From Dirofilaria immitis (lineage: Eukaryota > Nematoda > Chromadorea > Rhabditida > Onchocercidae), in the NCBI GenBank assembly GCA_024305405.1, contig JAKNDB010000103.1, forward strand, positions 1,116,001 through 1,180,000: a stretch of DNA of 64,000 bases. Direction: 5' to 3'. Of the stretch, positions 37,216 through 49,884 are shown piece by piece. Position 1 is the stretch's first letter. The number at the start of each line of letters is the position of its first letter. The position numbers and the translations under genes were made by a program. The notes under the pieces were generated by a model that saw nothing but the letters and a program-made list of their open reading frames with translations, was not told the DNA's origin and did not search any database.

Positions 37216-38150
37216 TCAAACAAATGGATTTATAGTTGGGTAGATTGTTGACCATTTAGGGAAGATTCGTCACGAATATTTCATCTTTCATCTGGACTGA
37301 AAATTATTCTTGAGCTTTTATTAAATAAAAAGTGTAGTTATTAATCCTTTAAACTGCTTGGAATTAAAGCAAAAAAAAAAGTGAAGTCTATTTTTTATTG
37401 ATAAATGAAGAGCTGTTGAAGGACTTAATCGAAAGGAAGGAGAAGATGTAGCTGAACTTTAAAATAAGTAACGAATACTAATTCAATTTCAGTATTTTTT
37501 TGTTTCCAGCATAAAATTACTAAAATAAGAAACGTTACCCTTTTTAGATAGCGATAGGAATTTCTACACTTTTGACATTAAATGTAATTCACTGTTTTAT
37601 GAGTATTTCATTTCATGTCGATATCAACTCCCTAAGGTCATTTCTGCTTTTCTTTCAAGAATTCTGAATGATAAGTCAATCTCAATTAATGCCTCTCGAT
37701 AGTATATACATAAATATGTTAGCACACTTATATGCCATGCATATATGTTAGAATTTATCGGTATTAATAACGAACTGTCAAGATTCAGAAAGTGAGTTAA
37801 TTTTTAAGGAAATAATTAAATTCTGTAATACTCATCGGAAAAAAAGGAAGAGTCATCAAAATTATCAGTGCAACATACTTGCCTTATGCTGAATACGATT
37901 AATGTTTCTGCAACGACCCTTGTGACATATCGTTAAACATTCCACTTCATTCATTTTTTCATTAATTTAACGCATCTGCTTTTAATCGCCGAGTGTGAGA
38001 TATTATTTCAAGCATAAAGAAAATTAACTCAAATAGTTGAACTGCAAAGAAATCAATGATGAGCGTTATTTTTGAAAAACATTACTGTGAAGACATGTGC
38101 GAGACAATACAAAAACATTCTCAGACGACATACCTAATGAAATCAATTTC
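37216..38150. other. Intergenic, nothing supported
   Basis: AT-rich. No conserved coding beyond the lectin 3' end. Confidence 0.4.
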
Positions 38151-38211
38151 AGATTTATGAAGAAGCTTTTCCTAGAATCGGAGCTCGTGGAAAAACTGCA
38201 GAAAATGAGGT
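38151..38211 (+). CDS. Isolated exon beside the retroelement
   Basis: A TTTCAG acceptor is followed by IYEEAFPRIGARGKTAENE and a GTACAT donor. It looks like a host exon on the plus strand, about 80 bp from the truncated end of the BEL/Pao element, which may therefore lie in an intron. Its gene was not identified. Confidence 0.35.
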
Positions 38212-38289
38212 ACATAATTATACAGAACTGTTATGGAATTTATGAATTTCAACGCCCATGCAGTAGCTCTCAATAATCTTGACCATTTA

Positions 38290-39120
38290 CTAAAACGACT
38301 CGCGTCTATAAGCGTTTCCTTCTTCATTTTCGTATTCCCCTTCAAAGTTGTATTCCCATTGCGGCCAGTTCGTTTCTTCTTTTGCTAACCATGACGGTCC
38401 GTTCCACCATGTTTCATAATTTCCAAGTTTTGCTGGAGAAAGTCTCTTTGTAGCAATATCGACTGGATTATACTTACTTGGAATATAACGAAATAGAAAC
38501 TTTGCTTTTCTTATTTCTTCTACTCGATTATGTATAAATTTTGGCAGTAGTCGGGAACAGTTCTGTATCCAATGTAATGCGCACTTCGAGTCAGACCATA
38601 GGGTAACTGGCACCTTTTCTAGATTCAGTTGATTTATAACAAAATGGGCTGCTCATACTCCAACGATTATTGCTAATAATTCCAATCGGGGTATGGTGAT
38701 ACCTTTAATTGGTGCGATCCGTGATTTTGGGAATATAAGCGATGTTTTAACACCTTCAATTCCATAGTTTCGCACATACATAGCTGCAGAATAGACCAGA
38801 CTTGACGCGTCTGTGAAAACATGGAACTGCATTTGTTCTGAGGGATGTATTACATACCGTGGTAGATCCTTTACGTATGTTGACCATTCTTTTATTAGAC
38901 ATTCCCAAGTTTCTTCATCTTCTTCACTTATAGATTGATCCAAAGTGTAGTTCGTTTTCCATAAATGTTGAAGGAATAGTTTGAATTGCACCATAGTCGG
39001 AACAAGGAATCCTAATGGATCATACTGAGCTGCTATAAATTGTAAAATTGTTCGTTTTGTCAGTTTTATTCCATTCCATGGTTTTAGAATGATTTGGATG
39101 ATATCTTTTTGGGATTCCAA
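38290..39120 (-). pseudogene. BEL/Pao RT tail and RNase H region
   Basis: Two frames, 38653-39120 and 38290-38613, separated by a frame break at about 38640. The first carries the Pao-specific [12 protein letters not shown] and the RNase H block [17 protein letters not shown] with its catalytic Asp; the second has VTLWSDSKCALHWI and YIPSKYNPVDIATK, where the further RNase H residues sit. The stop after this frame and the lack of any integrase zinc finger or D,D-E core mark the truncation. Confidence 0.85.
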
Positions 39121-39192
39121 TTAATGCAGAGGATTCTTTTTAATTGCTTTACCTCTGCTCGATCATGCTCGGGAATGGATTTGTTGAATTCT

Positions 39193-40088
39193 TCATTGTT
39201 TGACAAAAATTCCCTTATAATCATTGAAGCTTCTTTGAAGATGGATTTCATTTTTCATAGTTTTCGAATGCTTCCTCGGTTCCTTTAGTTGGCAGTATAA
39301 TGTTATCGACATAGAGATTTTTCTAATTTCCAGGGCAATTTCGCTTCCATGAGTTTCTAAATGATAATTAAGAGTCGCTGAAAGTAAAAATGGGGATGAT
39401 ATGATCCCAAATGGAACCCTTTGGAAACGATAACATACTATATTGTCGTCAGTTACTTCTCTTTGAATATTCTTCAACTATAAGAATCGAGTGCAGTTTC
39501 GCTCTGATGGAAATAATTCCAATTGCAAGAATGCCTTTTCAATATTGGCTATTATAACATGTTCCATCGTCCTAAAACGAAGTAATACACCCACCAAGTC
39601 GAGGAGGGTAATCGGGCCGCAGTATAAAACATCATTTAAGCTTTTCATACCTTTTAGTCTTTGGCTGAAGCGTCGTAAACAATTCTTAATTTCGTTGTCG
39701 ATTTACCCGGTGTTAATACTTCGTGATGAGGCAAATAATGTATAGCACCACTCTGATTCATGTTTGGAGTCACTTCTTCAATTATATTGGATTGCACTTG
39801 TTGTGGAATTACTTCATTGTATCGATTAAATAGTAGTTTGTCAGTCTGAAGTCGTTTAACTAATGTTTTCAGCCTTCCGAAACAAAGACCGTAATTATCG
39901 TTTAAACTCACCTTTGAATCCTTCCAGGGCCAACGAACTTGATATCTGTTATTTTTTTGTGATTCCTTTTTAAATTGTTCTAATGCCTTTTCGTCATCAC
40001 AGGCATTTGGTTGTTCTTGAATACCTATCAGTTCAAGCTTCCAAAATTGTTCTATATCTGAAGTCGTAGTGACATTACCTACTTTCAT
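39193..40088 (-). pseudogene. BEL/Pao reverse transcriptase, broken
   Basis: Frame 39654-40088 covers the linker and fingers (NDNYGLCFGRLKTL, YLPHHEVLTP, KLRIVYDASAKD). Frame 39193-39477 covers the palm ([19 protein letters not shown]). About 180 bases between them are out of frame. The catalytic motif, in yet another frame at about 39300-39320, reads YVDN, with Asn for the second Asp. Confidence 0.85.
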
Positions 40089-40741
40089 TGTTTTGTCCTC
40101 ACAGAAATTTTGTCTATTCTGTCTGAAGTCTTACTACTACAATAGTTTTTAATATATCCAATTCCAGTTACTATAGGACCAACCTTTGTGAGAATTACGT
40201 AGAACCCTGATGACGTCTTGTAGAATTCATATGGTGACATAAAGTCAAAAAAGTAGTCGGCTCCAATAAGTATATCGGGTCTTTTCCAATCTCCTCCGTG
40301 GTCTAGTTGTTCTAGACTTATCATGCGCGGTAAATCTTGATAGTTTGATTTAATTACCTTTAATTTGTCCGTTAGGTAGTCTAATACATAAGTATTAATA
40401 GTTATAATTTCCGAGTCGACGGTTTTTACTCCGATATCCACTTTAGTAGTTTGATGTAACCTCGGGAATTTATTACCAAATGAAGAAATACTTAGATTTT
40501 CCGTTTCTTTTCTTTCTAACCTTAATCGGTTTGCTAATTTTGTCGATATAAAGGATGACTGTGATCCTATATCAAATAGTACTAAAACTTCTTCATGATT
40601 TTCCGGCATGATCGGGTTAATTATTTCAATTTCTTTACATAAAAGCAAAATTTCCTGACCTTGTTGATGTGTTGATTGAGCTATTGAATTAATTACGTTT
40701 GCTGAGTTCCTTGATTCGGCAGTTTGCATACCATATTTCAC
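40085..40741 (-). pseudogene. BEL/Pao aspartic protease region
   Basis: One 218-codon frame with VLVLFDIGSQSSFISTKLA, matching the retroelement protease box, where D-S/T/I-G precedes SQ.SFI. The DUF1758-type continuation (ILIGADYFFDFM) is also present. Of the element's parts it is among the best preserved. Confidence 0.85.
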
Positions 40742-41863
40742 ATAACACAGCGCAGTGTTGTGAGGATTCTTGCAATGGAAACATGAGCGTTTCTTTTGTT
40801 ACAATTATTTGTTGCATGCCCCGTCCGAAGGCAATTAAGACATGCGTTATTTTTTCTTGGATATTCCATTCGCTGTTTGAGTGTGGGATACGTGAAGCAT
40901 TCGTTGTCCCAATGGTCCTTGTTACAAAATGCACAAATGTCTTTTATCCCTAGCAATTTTCTTGGGTTGTGTGGTTGACTCATGACCACTTGATTTGGTT
41001 GATTTGAATTGTTTTATTGTAGATAACGCAGAGGTTTCTCCCTTATTATTATGTGATGCTCGTTTTTGTTTGAAATCTATCGATTTCTTCTCATTGCTAA
41101 AGGATTGGTTTCTAGCTACTTCTTCATTTATTTGAACTAATTCTCCTAATATTTGCCGGAGTCGATCTATTGACCAAGCTCCTCTATTCTTTTGTTCATA
41201 AACTTTGTGTAATATCCAAGTAGGTAACTTACTTTCTATAGAAGTTTCGATACTACAATGGTCCAAATTTTCTCCGATCGCTTCTAGCTGTCGTAGTATT
41301 CTTTCAATTGCTTCTATTGTTGCTTTCCAATCTCGATCACTTCTTTTGATAGATTGCAGTTCGGCATATAAGGATTTCTTGATAATAGAATCCTCACCGA
41401 ATTTTTCAATTAATACCTTTCGAATGATATTGTAATTTTGAGGGGCAATATCGTAACCTCTAACAGCTAACAGAGCTTCTCCTCTTAAGCAGGACATTAA
41501 ATAGTTTAGTTTTTGAACGTCTGGTATAGCTTGAAAATGCACTGCTACATCGAAACTATTCCAGAACTGCCTCCACGTTTTAGGATCCCCACTAAATGTG
41601 GGTAATTGTAGTTGTGGTAAGTGCACTGTTACTTGTGGGCCAATTGCAGATACTTCTTTTAGATTACCTTGACTTATATGTCTCGATGTTAGGCTACGAA
41701 TGGCTATCTCAAGATCCTTATTATATAGCTTTAAAGTAGTTTTGACTTCCCTACCTTGACTTAATAATCTTAAAATACCGTTTTCTTGATCGGCCATTTC
41801 GATATAAATTTCTTCCTCTTCTTTCTTGCTGCATTTGTCGTTTTCTGGATATAGTCGAGCCAA
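40738..41863 (-). pseudogene. BEL/Pao gag and zinc knuckle
   Basis: Frame 40922-41863 (313 codons) carries the DUF1759 gag core: QLPTFSGDPKTWRQFWNSF, NYLMSCLRGEALLAV. Overlapping it in a shifted frame, 40738-40989 holds two zinc-knuckle-like motifs (CAFCNKDHWDNEC and CLNCLRTGHATNNC). The frame change at about 40985 separates gag core from knuckle. Confidence 0.88.
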
Positions 41864-42091
41864 TTGTTGTTGATAATTTCAAGAATACTAACATATTGCT
41901 CGATTCGTTCCAATTTTTCTCCAATGGTTCGTTTTCGAACTTTGTATAGGTGACGCGTTTCTTTTTGCGTTAATTGTTGATCGACCGCGATAAATCCGAT
42001 AAATCCAATTCGTTTATTTCGGTGAGCAGTAGCTCAAGTTTCTCTAATGTCGGTTGAGCGCTTTTGATTAAGCTGGTTGACATCCCGGTGA

Positions 42092-42111
42092 TTTTCCGGC
42101 TCGTGGCACCA
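42092..42111 (-). other. Primer-binding site of the retroelement
   Basis: Directly inside the LTR, minus-strand TGGTGCCACGAGCCGGAA is complementary to a tRNA 3' end (ending ...CACCA). It begins within five bases of the LTR edge, as expected. I cannot name the tRNA with confidence. Confidence 0.6.
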
Positions 42112-42116
42112 TAAAT

Positions 42117-42560
42117 TGTTGTGAAAGTTTTTCTTACGGTTGACAAACACAGAAGAATTTGAAATTTTGTTTATTAGAAATAATTTGGTATTAGGCGAAA
42201 TGCGTTACAATACGGTTGAATTTGAGAAGTATTTTGAACAACCAACAAGTGATGATTTTGACATAGAAAGGCCATCCCTTTGTAGCTGTGACTGTGATTA
42301 TATAGGGTGATAAAAAGGGGGTGATGAGAAAAATTTGGATTGAAAAAATCTGTAAATGGATAAAATAGATGTTTTAAGAGGGACGAATGATGAATAAGGT
42401 GGGAAAGGATATTGGGTGAATGATGACTAGGAAACATTTAGATAAATGTTTTGATTAGTGTGAGGAACAGGAAATCGTTGATGGCTTAATTATTTGTTAC
42501 AAACAATGTATTTTTAGGAATTTTATAAATTTAAATTAATTTCCTCTCGGTTTCCCGACA
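42117..42560 (-). repeat. 5' LTR of the BEL/Pao element
   Basis: About 444 bp, beginning TGTCGGGAAACC and ending CACAACA on the minus strand, so with TG...CA ends. It contains CCTATATAATCAC (about 42298-42305), a likely TATA box. No second copy was found in this window. Confidence 0.75.
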
Positions 42561-43631
42561 GTCATAATGAATATCATATTATTTTGCTACCATTAACACG
42601 TTATTTTGCCACCGTACAATTCATTTATCCCATCATTATCATGCTACTTTCTTATCATTCCATTATCATACTATTATATTATTGTACTAATATAATGTAA
42701 TGCGAATCTTTCATTGAATGTATAAATGTATTTTTTTATAAAATAATTTGCAACTAGAATTATATCAGATTTCAAACGGTTGTAAATTTTCGCTCATTTC
42801 AATTTTTCATATTGATATAAAAATAATTACAAGTCAAAAGAGATTTAAATATGAAATGGAATTTAATATATCATTCAAATCGTATTAATAATCATCGAGA
42901 TTATTGATAATTTTTTATTACTTTGTTTAGAAAAATGAACTTGTCATTCTTAAGGTCCTTTTAATCAAAGCTTCTGGTTATTAAAAAACATTTTGAATTT
43001 GATAGGACATCCATAAAAAACTTTATGATAAGTTGCTTACTTACATTAATCAGGTCGATTTTTTCATAAAATGATAAGATTACAAATTTTTGGTTTTTAT
43101 TTTATCGTTGAATGTCGAAAAAGATTTTAATTTATCGAAATAATTTAATTATTTATGAGAATAATAACCTCTTTCATTCCGCGGCAGTTTCTCGTTTTCG
43201 AGTTGCTTCCACTGCGTCAGCAATGTAATTAATTCACATAATTAATTCATGATATTAATTTTATAATATATAAATAAATGCAACAGGCATATCATCATAT
43301 CTAACAATGATTTTTATTCTATACTGCATTTCTTTTTCAATAATCCGCAAGATAAGTGATTTGATAATAATTCGTAGCATCAGGTAATTGTAATTCCTCA
43401 TCGAACATAGTATATCAGTGTTATCATTGTCATTATCATCATCGTTACCTGTACTTCCAGCAATTTCATTGTTTAATATCCGAATTTAACCAATTGCAAA
43501 GAATGTTAAACTGTCTAATATATCTGTAAAAATTATTAACATTTAAAATATTTTAAAAGCATAAATTCAACTGAAATTTTTAACAAAAAGAGGAATATAA
43601 ATAAAATGATATTCGAATATGTCATACCAAA

Positions 43632-43846
43632 TATAATAGTACAGCATCACGAAAAAATCTTCAAACGAGATTGCTTTTAAAGTTGATAAAATTATTTCTT
43701 GACGAAATTTTAAATGTAAATAATTTAGTAATTGATAGAAACAATTTTAATAACTAAAATTTATTTTCAATCTCATTTTCATAACTAAAAATTTAATTTA
43801 TCAATCTCGTTTGAAGGTTTTTTTCGTAATGCTGTATTGTTACATG
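43632..43846. repeat. Foldback element with about 40-bp inverted ends
   Basis: ACAGCATCACGAAAAAATCT plus TCAAACGAGATTG (43632-43672) recurs as its reverse complement at about 43800-43846 (CAATCTCGTTTGAAGG...GTAATGCTGTATTG) with few mismatches. The roughly 125-bp centre is AT-rich and non-coding. The size and structure fit a MITE-like foldback element. Confidence 0.65.
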
Positions 43847-46800
43847 TGTTAATTAAAACTTTTTAATCAAAAAAACATAATATGGTACAACTATCTATCA
43901 AATAGCGAGTAAACAAATAAGCTGTGTGCTTTTTTTAGTTCCTTGGAAAGTTTTTCTTTCTTGTTAAAATTTTAGGACAGAATATTAGGTAATTAAATTA
44001 AATATGCAGTACCACGGAAGTAATCTTCATCATTATTTGCATTACAGCATACTGTAGGCGAAAGAAATGGGTGAAAAACAAAACTGCATAAATCAATAAG
44101 AATGAGTGATATTCGAGCTGCTCGTAAAAAGCGACTAGTTTCAATAACCGAATTTGGGAAGAGCTTTGGAGTATATAATAGCAAAGTATCTGTAATAATT
44201 TATTATCAAATACTTCATATGAGAAATGAAGTATGTAATTCGAGAAAATGTTCACTTTTGTATCTAAAAGGAAAATATAATATTTAAACATTAATTTATT
44301 GAATTTTTTTAAATTGCATTTATAATACTTTAAATTAATCGATGTCAAAATTTCTTCAGCATCATAAATTTTATTGTAAGTGAGAAAAAAAGTAAAAAGT
44401 GTCAAGAACTTACTTTAATCAATCCTCGTTAATCAATGCTCGTTGATTAAATAATCATAAGAAAAAATATTGTTCAGATTTACTGAAATTTGAAACATCA
44501 TTTAATCAAAAAGGAAGGAAAAAAATTTAGCAATGAATTATCATTCTATTAATGCTTTGCATTCTCTACTGTTATCATTCATTAAAAATATTTTTTCAAC
44601 ACTTGCGCTTCTAAACAACAAAAATGAGTGGAAATTCTCATAGAAAATTATTATCTTATTCAACCTTGTAATCTTCAGAGCATAAGTTAGCTTACAACAC
44701 TTTTCCCGAAGAGAGTTCTATAATTTATATAATTAAAACAGATTTTGTGCTATGAAATCAACTTTTTAATTAAGTCTAAATGGAGAAAATTATATCTCAT
44801 ATCTTGAAGTGGACTATTTGCTCTCGAAATTTCTCTTCCAAAAGAACTTATTAAATTATACAAATTGCTCGTTTACCTTATGATTTATCTCAAGTGCATA
44901 AAAATCATTATTTTTACCAGTGTTTGGTGAACCAACTGATTGTTGAATCAGATTTTTGAGTGATCGACAAATCAGATAAGTGAAGTGGCGTAGAAAATAT
45001 GGTAGTTGTAAGATAAGGCTAATATGCAGATATTTTAAGTGAAAAATAAATAGTATTCTTTAATCAATTGATAATCAAGTGAACGTAAGAAGACTACTAA
45101 ACAAATACCTCAGAAATGATCAGCATTAAGGATAATGATCTCAATAATTATATGTCATAAATCAGGTCAGTTAATTGAGTTTTTTGACAATTATGGAATA
45201 TATTCAAGAAATATTTGAGAGAATTATATTCTGCGAATATATTTATCATTAAAATTATATATTTATGACGTCTTTTGCAAAGAAGATAGCACATTATCTT
45301 GCCAATTTCATTCAAAATCGACAAAATCGAAATTGAGTAAATAGAATAAATAATATAAAACAACAAATTCTAGTCGGAGTAGCGTTAATTAATTATTATT
45401 TTATATCGCATTAATTATTTCATTAATTTGTTTTTGCTGTTTTATAGAAAATATTTTTACATTCCAAAACAACGTTTCAATATGATTATATTGCATTTCT
45501 AAATCTTCTCATCGTTTCTGCTTTTAAAATCTTTTATAGCTTTTCAATTAACCAAAATTTTCCTTTTTAACTCATGTAATTATTTCAATTTATTTTTCCC
45601 ATCTGATTTACTTAAGAAAAACTTATCATTGAAAATGAAAAACTGAAAAGATTATTGTGAAAGATTTAAAAGAGAGAAGAAAGATAAAATAAAAGATATT
45701 TAAGAAGTCAAATAATATACAAGAAAATATGTCAAATTTAGAGAAAAAATATGTCAAAATTTGTAATATTTAATAAAAAGATTTTAATTCTAAATAAAGC
45801 AATCTTTGGAATTTTAACAAACTGTGTAAAAATAGAAATATTAGATTGTAAAAGATTTAAATAATAATTTTGCATTATTAAAATTATGTGTTATTAGAGG
45901 ACGACACTATAATTGAAATGAATTCCAAAATTTGTTCAAGCAAAATTTATCGTAAATTTTACTTTTGCGTTTTTAAATAATAAAGTTAGGTCAAATTTTT
46001 AAAGGGAAAAAAGCAAAGGAAAAAATTCGAATGTGAAAAAAATCAATCAAATACCCATTAACATATGTAAGTGCTGCTTGAAGAGATGACCCTACCAAAA
46101 CTGCTAAGAACTCTTTCGATCGATCATCAAATATTCCATTTGGAAAGGTTTTCAAAAGTTTCGAAGATTTATCATTTTTAAGTCAAATATTATGATCATA
46201 TATGTCACAAAATATATATAACTTTCAAACTAAACGATAAAATTTTGTTTAAAAATGATGTTCTTTTATTTATATCATTTTTATATCATTATCCTATCAA
46301 TTTCAACAGTACGATTATTTTTTACAATGCGGATAGATACTTCATAAGATGAATTATATAAATCGTATAATTTGACTCGATGTTCTTATAATGTATTGTA
46401 AAGTTCGATGAAATTCTGCGAATTTTCAGCAAATTCTTCTACTTTAAATTGCTCTTTTAATTATTTATTATTTAAAAAGTATTTAGATTTTTTTGCTCAG
46501 CATTATAAAATAAATAAAATAGAAAGTGAAAACAAATATTTTAATATTGTTTCTTAATTAAGTAAGAAACACAAACACAATGTTGCCTCAGTAAGAGTTT
46601 CAAATTTTGACATTCCTTCACTATTTTTTTGCATAAATTAGTAATTACAACTTCGAATTTCAAGAAAATTTTTGGAAAAAAAGTCCCGGCATTTCGAAAT
46701 AAAAGTTATATAAATTCTACAAAATTTTAAGTCTTTCTAATTAGATTTTAATTTTCAGTAAAAACGAAGTAAACAAATTTAATGAAAATTTTAAATACAT

Positions 46801-46880
46801 TCTAAGCAACGTGAAACTAATAGACTTTTCAATTACATGATAATGATTTAAGCTAAAAGAAATTCCAAAAATTTGAAAAG

Positions 46881-46944
46881 TTTTATCTAACAAATTACGT
46901 TCATAATTTAAATTTTATCTAACAAATTACGTTCATAATTTAAA
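46881..46944. repeat. 32-bp tandem duplication
   Basis: TTTTATCTAACAAATTACGT plus TCATAATTTAAA occurs twice in direct succession with a period of 32 bp and no visible mismatch, so the duplication is recent or a collapsed assembly artefact. Confidence 0.8.
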
Positions 46945-47640
46945 CCTGGAAAATTCCTTATTAAAAAAGGTACCACTGCGATATAACAATCAGACAAAAG
47001 ATATAGCATATAATCACACACCGAAATGAAATGATGTGTATTAATTACCTAAATATAATTATGCATCAAAATAAAATTGAATATCCTTTTTAATTATCCT
47101 TCAAAGACAAACTTATTCTTACAATAAATATTGCATCCTAGAAATAAGTAATGTTAACATCAAAGAAGAAGAAAATATTTCAAATTATCGTTATGTTTAT
47201 AATGAAAGTCATTTTTATAATTATTTTCCTGCTTATAAAATAATTTATATTTCAAGTTCGAATTTCTGTCAGAAATGATTTTTTTAATGCATAATAAAAT
47301 GATCTTTCGTTTTTAGTTTAGCTCAATGAGGAAAAATATTTTCTAGCAGAAAATATTTGATGATAATATATAATTCTATACGATGAATGCATAACGAGCA
47401 TAATGTTGTTCACCAAAAGAAATAAGTAAAAATTTTAAATATTCATTTGGTGTGTTTAATAAACAATATTATTTTTCTGCTTCGACATTTTCTGTAACTA
47501 GAATATTTACGATTATAACAAATGTAATTTTCGTTTATATTTATTGTAATTTATAGCTATAAATTTAATATAGATTATATTATCAGTAAAAGAAGAAGAA
47601 ATAATCACCTTTATTTTTGGTCTCATTTTTTTCTTTTTAG

Positions 47641-47726
47641 GAAAGAATTTATTCAGAAACAATTCCATTGTCGTCCCATGCTCTCATTTTATCCATTTAA
47701 AGTTTTCTCAAATGACAAATTGCTTG
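47641..47726 (+). CDS. Isolated plus-strand exon
   Basis: After a TTTTTAG acceptor the sequence reads KEFIQKQFHCRPMLSFYPFK and VFSNDKLLG, then a GTATGT donor. Base composition and boundaries fit a real exon. Gene unknown; it may join the island at about 49380. Confidence 0.4.
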
Positions 47727-49369
47727 GTATGTAATTTTCCAAAATACGAAATTTTGTATAACCAACTTTTTGATCAGTAAAATCGTAAAATAATTAAAAA
47801 ATGATAATGATAACTTTTTATTAGATAAGATTTAGCAAATTGATGGGCAATAAAACTTGGTTAATAATAACGTTATAAAAGATACAGAAAATAATAGTGA
47901 TAATAACGACAATGATTGTTTACATCATTAAAGTGATGATAATTAATGATAATTATAAAAATAAAAGAATAAAAGAGAGGAAAAAGAGAAATAAATGAAA
48001 TAGGTGACATTATTAGAGTGATTGAAATAAACAAGTTTTCTTAAATTAAGCTAAATGAAAAAATTAACATCAATAACGAATTACGTTCCCAATTATATTA
48101 TATTTTATAATGAGTGCTCAATTAATCTCGGACGACCGATCGATCAGCGTCATCCATTTCAATTAGCGATAGTAATATTAGTGATAATGATATTTGCAAT
48201 AATCCGGGTCAGCAATTATCACAGCAATTATTACAACTCATATTACCATTGTTCAGTAGAATTTCAAAATCTTACTATCATTGTCATCGATGATTAATAA
48301 TTTTGCACTAATTTCCAATTTATTCTATAATATCACTGAATTCAGATTTTAACTATGATTAGTAATTTCATCCTGATTTCATAATTTTAATAAATTCCAG
48401 TTTAGGAGTTACAAATGATTTGATACTCAAACCGCAAAATCAATGAATTCCGGTTTAAGATCATAATCGATAACTTCACGCATATCTTATATCGTAAAAC
48501 AATGAATCCCGGTTTCATCTTTATTATTATTTATCACAATAATCAAATAATACTACTTTATATCATTTGTTCTGCAACATTAATAAATCAACATTAATAA
48601 AGACTGATAAATTCATTTATTTCTCGATGAAATGAACTCAAAAAAACTATTAAAGTGCAGAAAGTTATGCATCATACTATAAGCATAGAATAAGCGAAAT
48701 CTGCCTGTAATATATCGTTTCTACTTTTTTGTCTAAAAATATTAATTAACAGAATACAACAAAAAATAATTACGAAGTACCTTTTTTTAACCATTTTTTT
48801 CTCCACGAAATTTCAAGAAAACTTTTAAAATTTTCATTCTTCTTTTTGTTAAAATTTGTTGTTTTCTTTTAAACTTTATTCGCTCATAAAAGTTTAAAAT
48901 ATTTTTAAATTCAAATTAAAAGTGAAAAACGATGATTGATCACAAAATTGTCATTTATGAATAATAAACTAAACAAATTTAATTTGTTCTGTTGTATTAA
49001 ATATAAGCAAGAAATAAAAATAAAACAACTAAACAACACATTTTAGAAAAATAAGCAATAGAAATCTCAAAAGAAAAAACAAAAAAATAAGAATTTCAAA
49101 ATCTACTGAAATACGAAAATCGCTTTTCTTAATTTATTTGATTGGAAATGACTTCCTTCGTTTGCTTCTTCGTTGCGGGATGTAACTTTTCACAAATATT
49201 TTTGCTTCTTCCTCCTTGATTTCTACTCATTTAGATGAATGCAATAAAAAGGAAATTATTTTTGTTTGATTAATTTAACAGATATTAACAAAAACATTCG
49301 ACTATTTATTTTGCCTCTTTCCGCAGTTGCTATTTGATTATTTAAAATATTTCTGAAAAAATATTTTTT

Positions 49370-49493
49370 TGAAATATCAATGTGCTGTTTATCTCAATGG
49401 TGAAGGTTTACGAATCGACATGATCGCTTTATCAGGCTCACATGCCGGAGGAAATACTATCTGTATACGATACCCATTGTCGAAAGTAGCGGT
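49370..49493 (+). CDS. Isolated plus-strand exon-like block
   Basis: Reads KYQCAVYLNGEGLRIDMIAL and SGSHAGGNTICIRYPLSKVA before a GTGTGT-type donor. Clearly less AT-rich than its surroundings and protein-like, but I do not recognise it, and no acceptor AG lies close to its left edge. Confidence 0.4.
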
Positions 49494-49884
49494 GTGTTGT
49501 TTTAAAGCTTAAATAGTTCATTGTGCTAAAAGTGAGGTATGGAAGTGCATTAAGGCATAAAATATTTTAAGATTTTTATATCATGTATTACTATTATATA
49601 AACTATTTTATTTACTGAAAAATAAAGCATAAGAATTGATGTAGAGAGCAATTGAAATTGAGAAAATTTCATGCTAGCTGAACTTGCTACTAAGTATAGT
49701 GCTTTAGGTACAGTAAGAGTTAAACACTGACATTAAGTAGAGCTAAGATTGAATAATATTTTGAAAAGATATAGGTTTTTTAAGCGTTGTTGTTTGTTTT
49801 TTTTGGTTTTTTTGGTTTTTTATTTGTTCTATATAGAGTTGTCTAAGTTTATATTGGTGGGCTTTGATTTTTTTATGATGTTAT

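Larger units (their letters stand above)
38290..42560 (-). mobile_element. Decayed, 3'-truncated BEL/Pao LTR retrotransposon
   Basis: Minus-strand element in the usual order: 5' LTR (42117-42560), primer-binding site, gag, CCHC knuckle, aspartic protease, reverse transcriptase, RNase H. The integrase and 3' LTR are absent: similarity stops at about 38290, so the element was truncated by deletion or rearrangement, and no target-site duplication can be tested. The coding region is split into at least six frames. The reverse transcriptase catalytic box reads YVDN, not YVDD. Clearly inactive. Confidence 0.92.
42561..47639. other. Long AT-rich region with isolated coding-like islands
   Basis: About 5 kb, largely AT-rich with ATCAT/ATGAT microsatellite words. 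Two minus-strand islands look coding: about 43190-43240 (IADAVEATRKRETAAE, stop) and about 46060-46150 (LLKTFPNGIFDDRSKEFLAV, LVGSSLQAALTYVNG before a GTATTT donor). They might be exons of one minus-strand gene with long introns, but I cannot name it. A plus frame MSDIRAARKKRLVSITEFGK at 44102 is antisense to other open frames and is unsupported. Confidence 0.35.

Noticed and set aside
40699..41435. Plus-strand ORFs over the retroelement gag and protease.
   Set aside because: Antisense shadows of the element's minus-strand coding regions.
42174..42437. An 87-codon ORF within the LTR.
   Set aside because: It lies wholly inside the retroelement LTR, is Pro/His/Ser-rich by composition and has no conserved motif.
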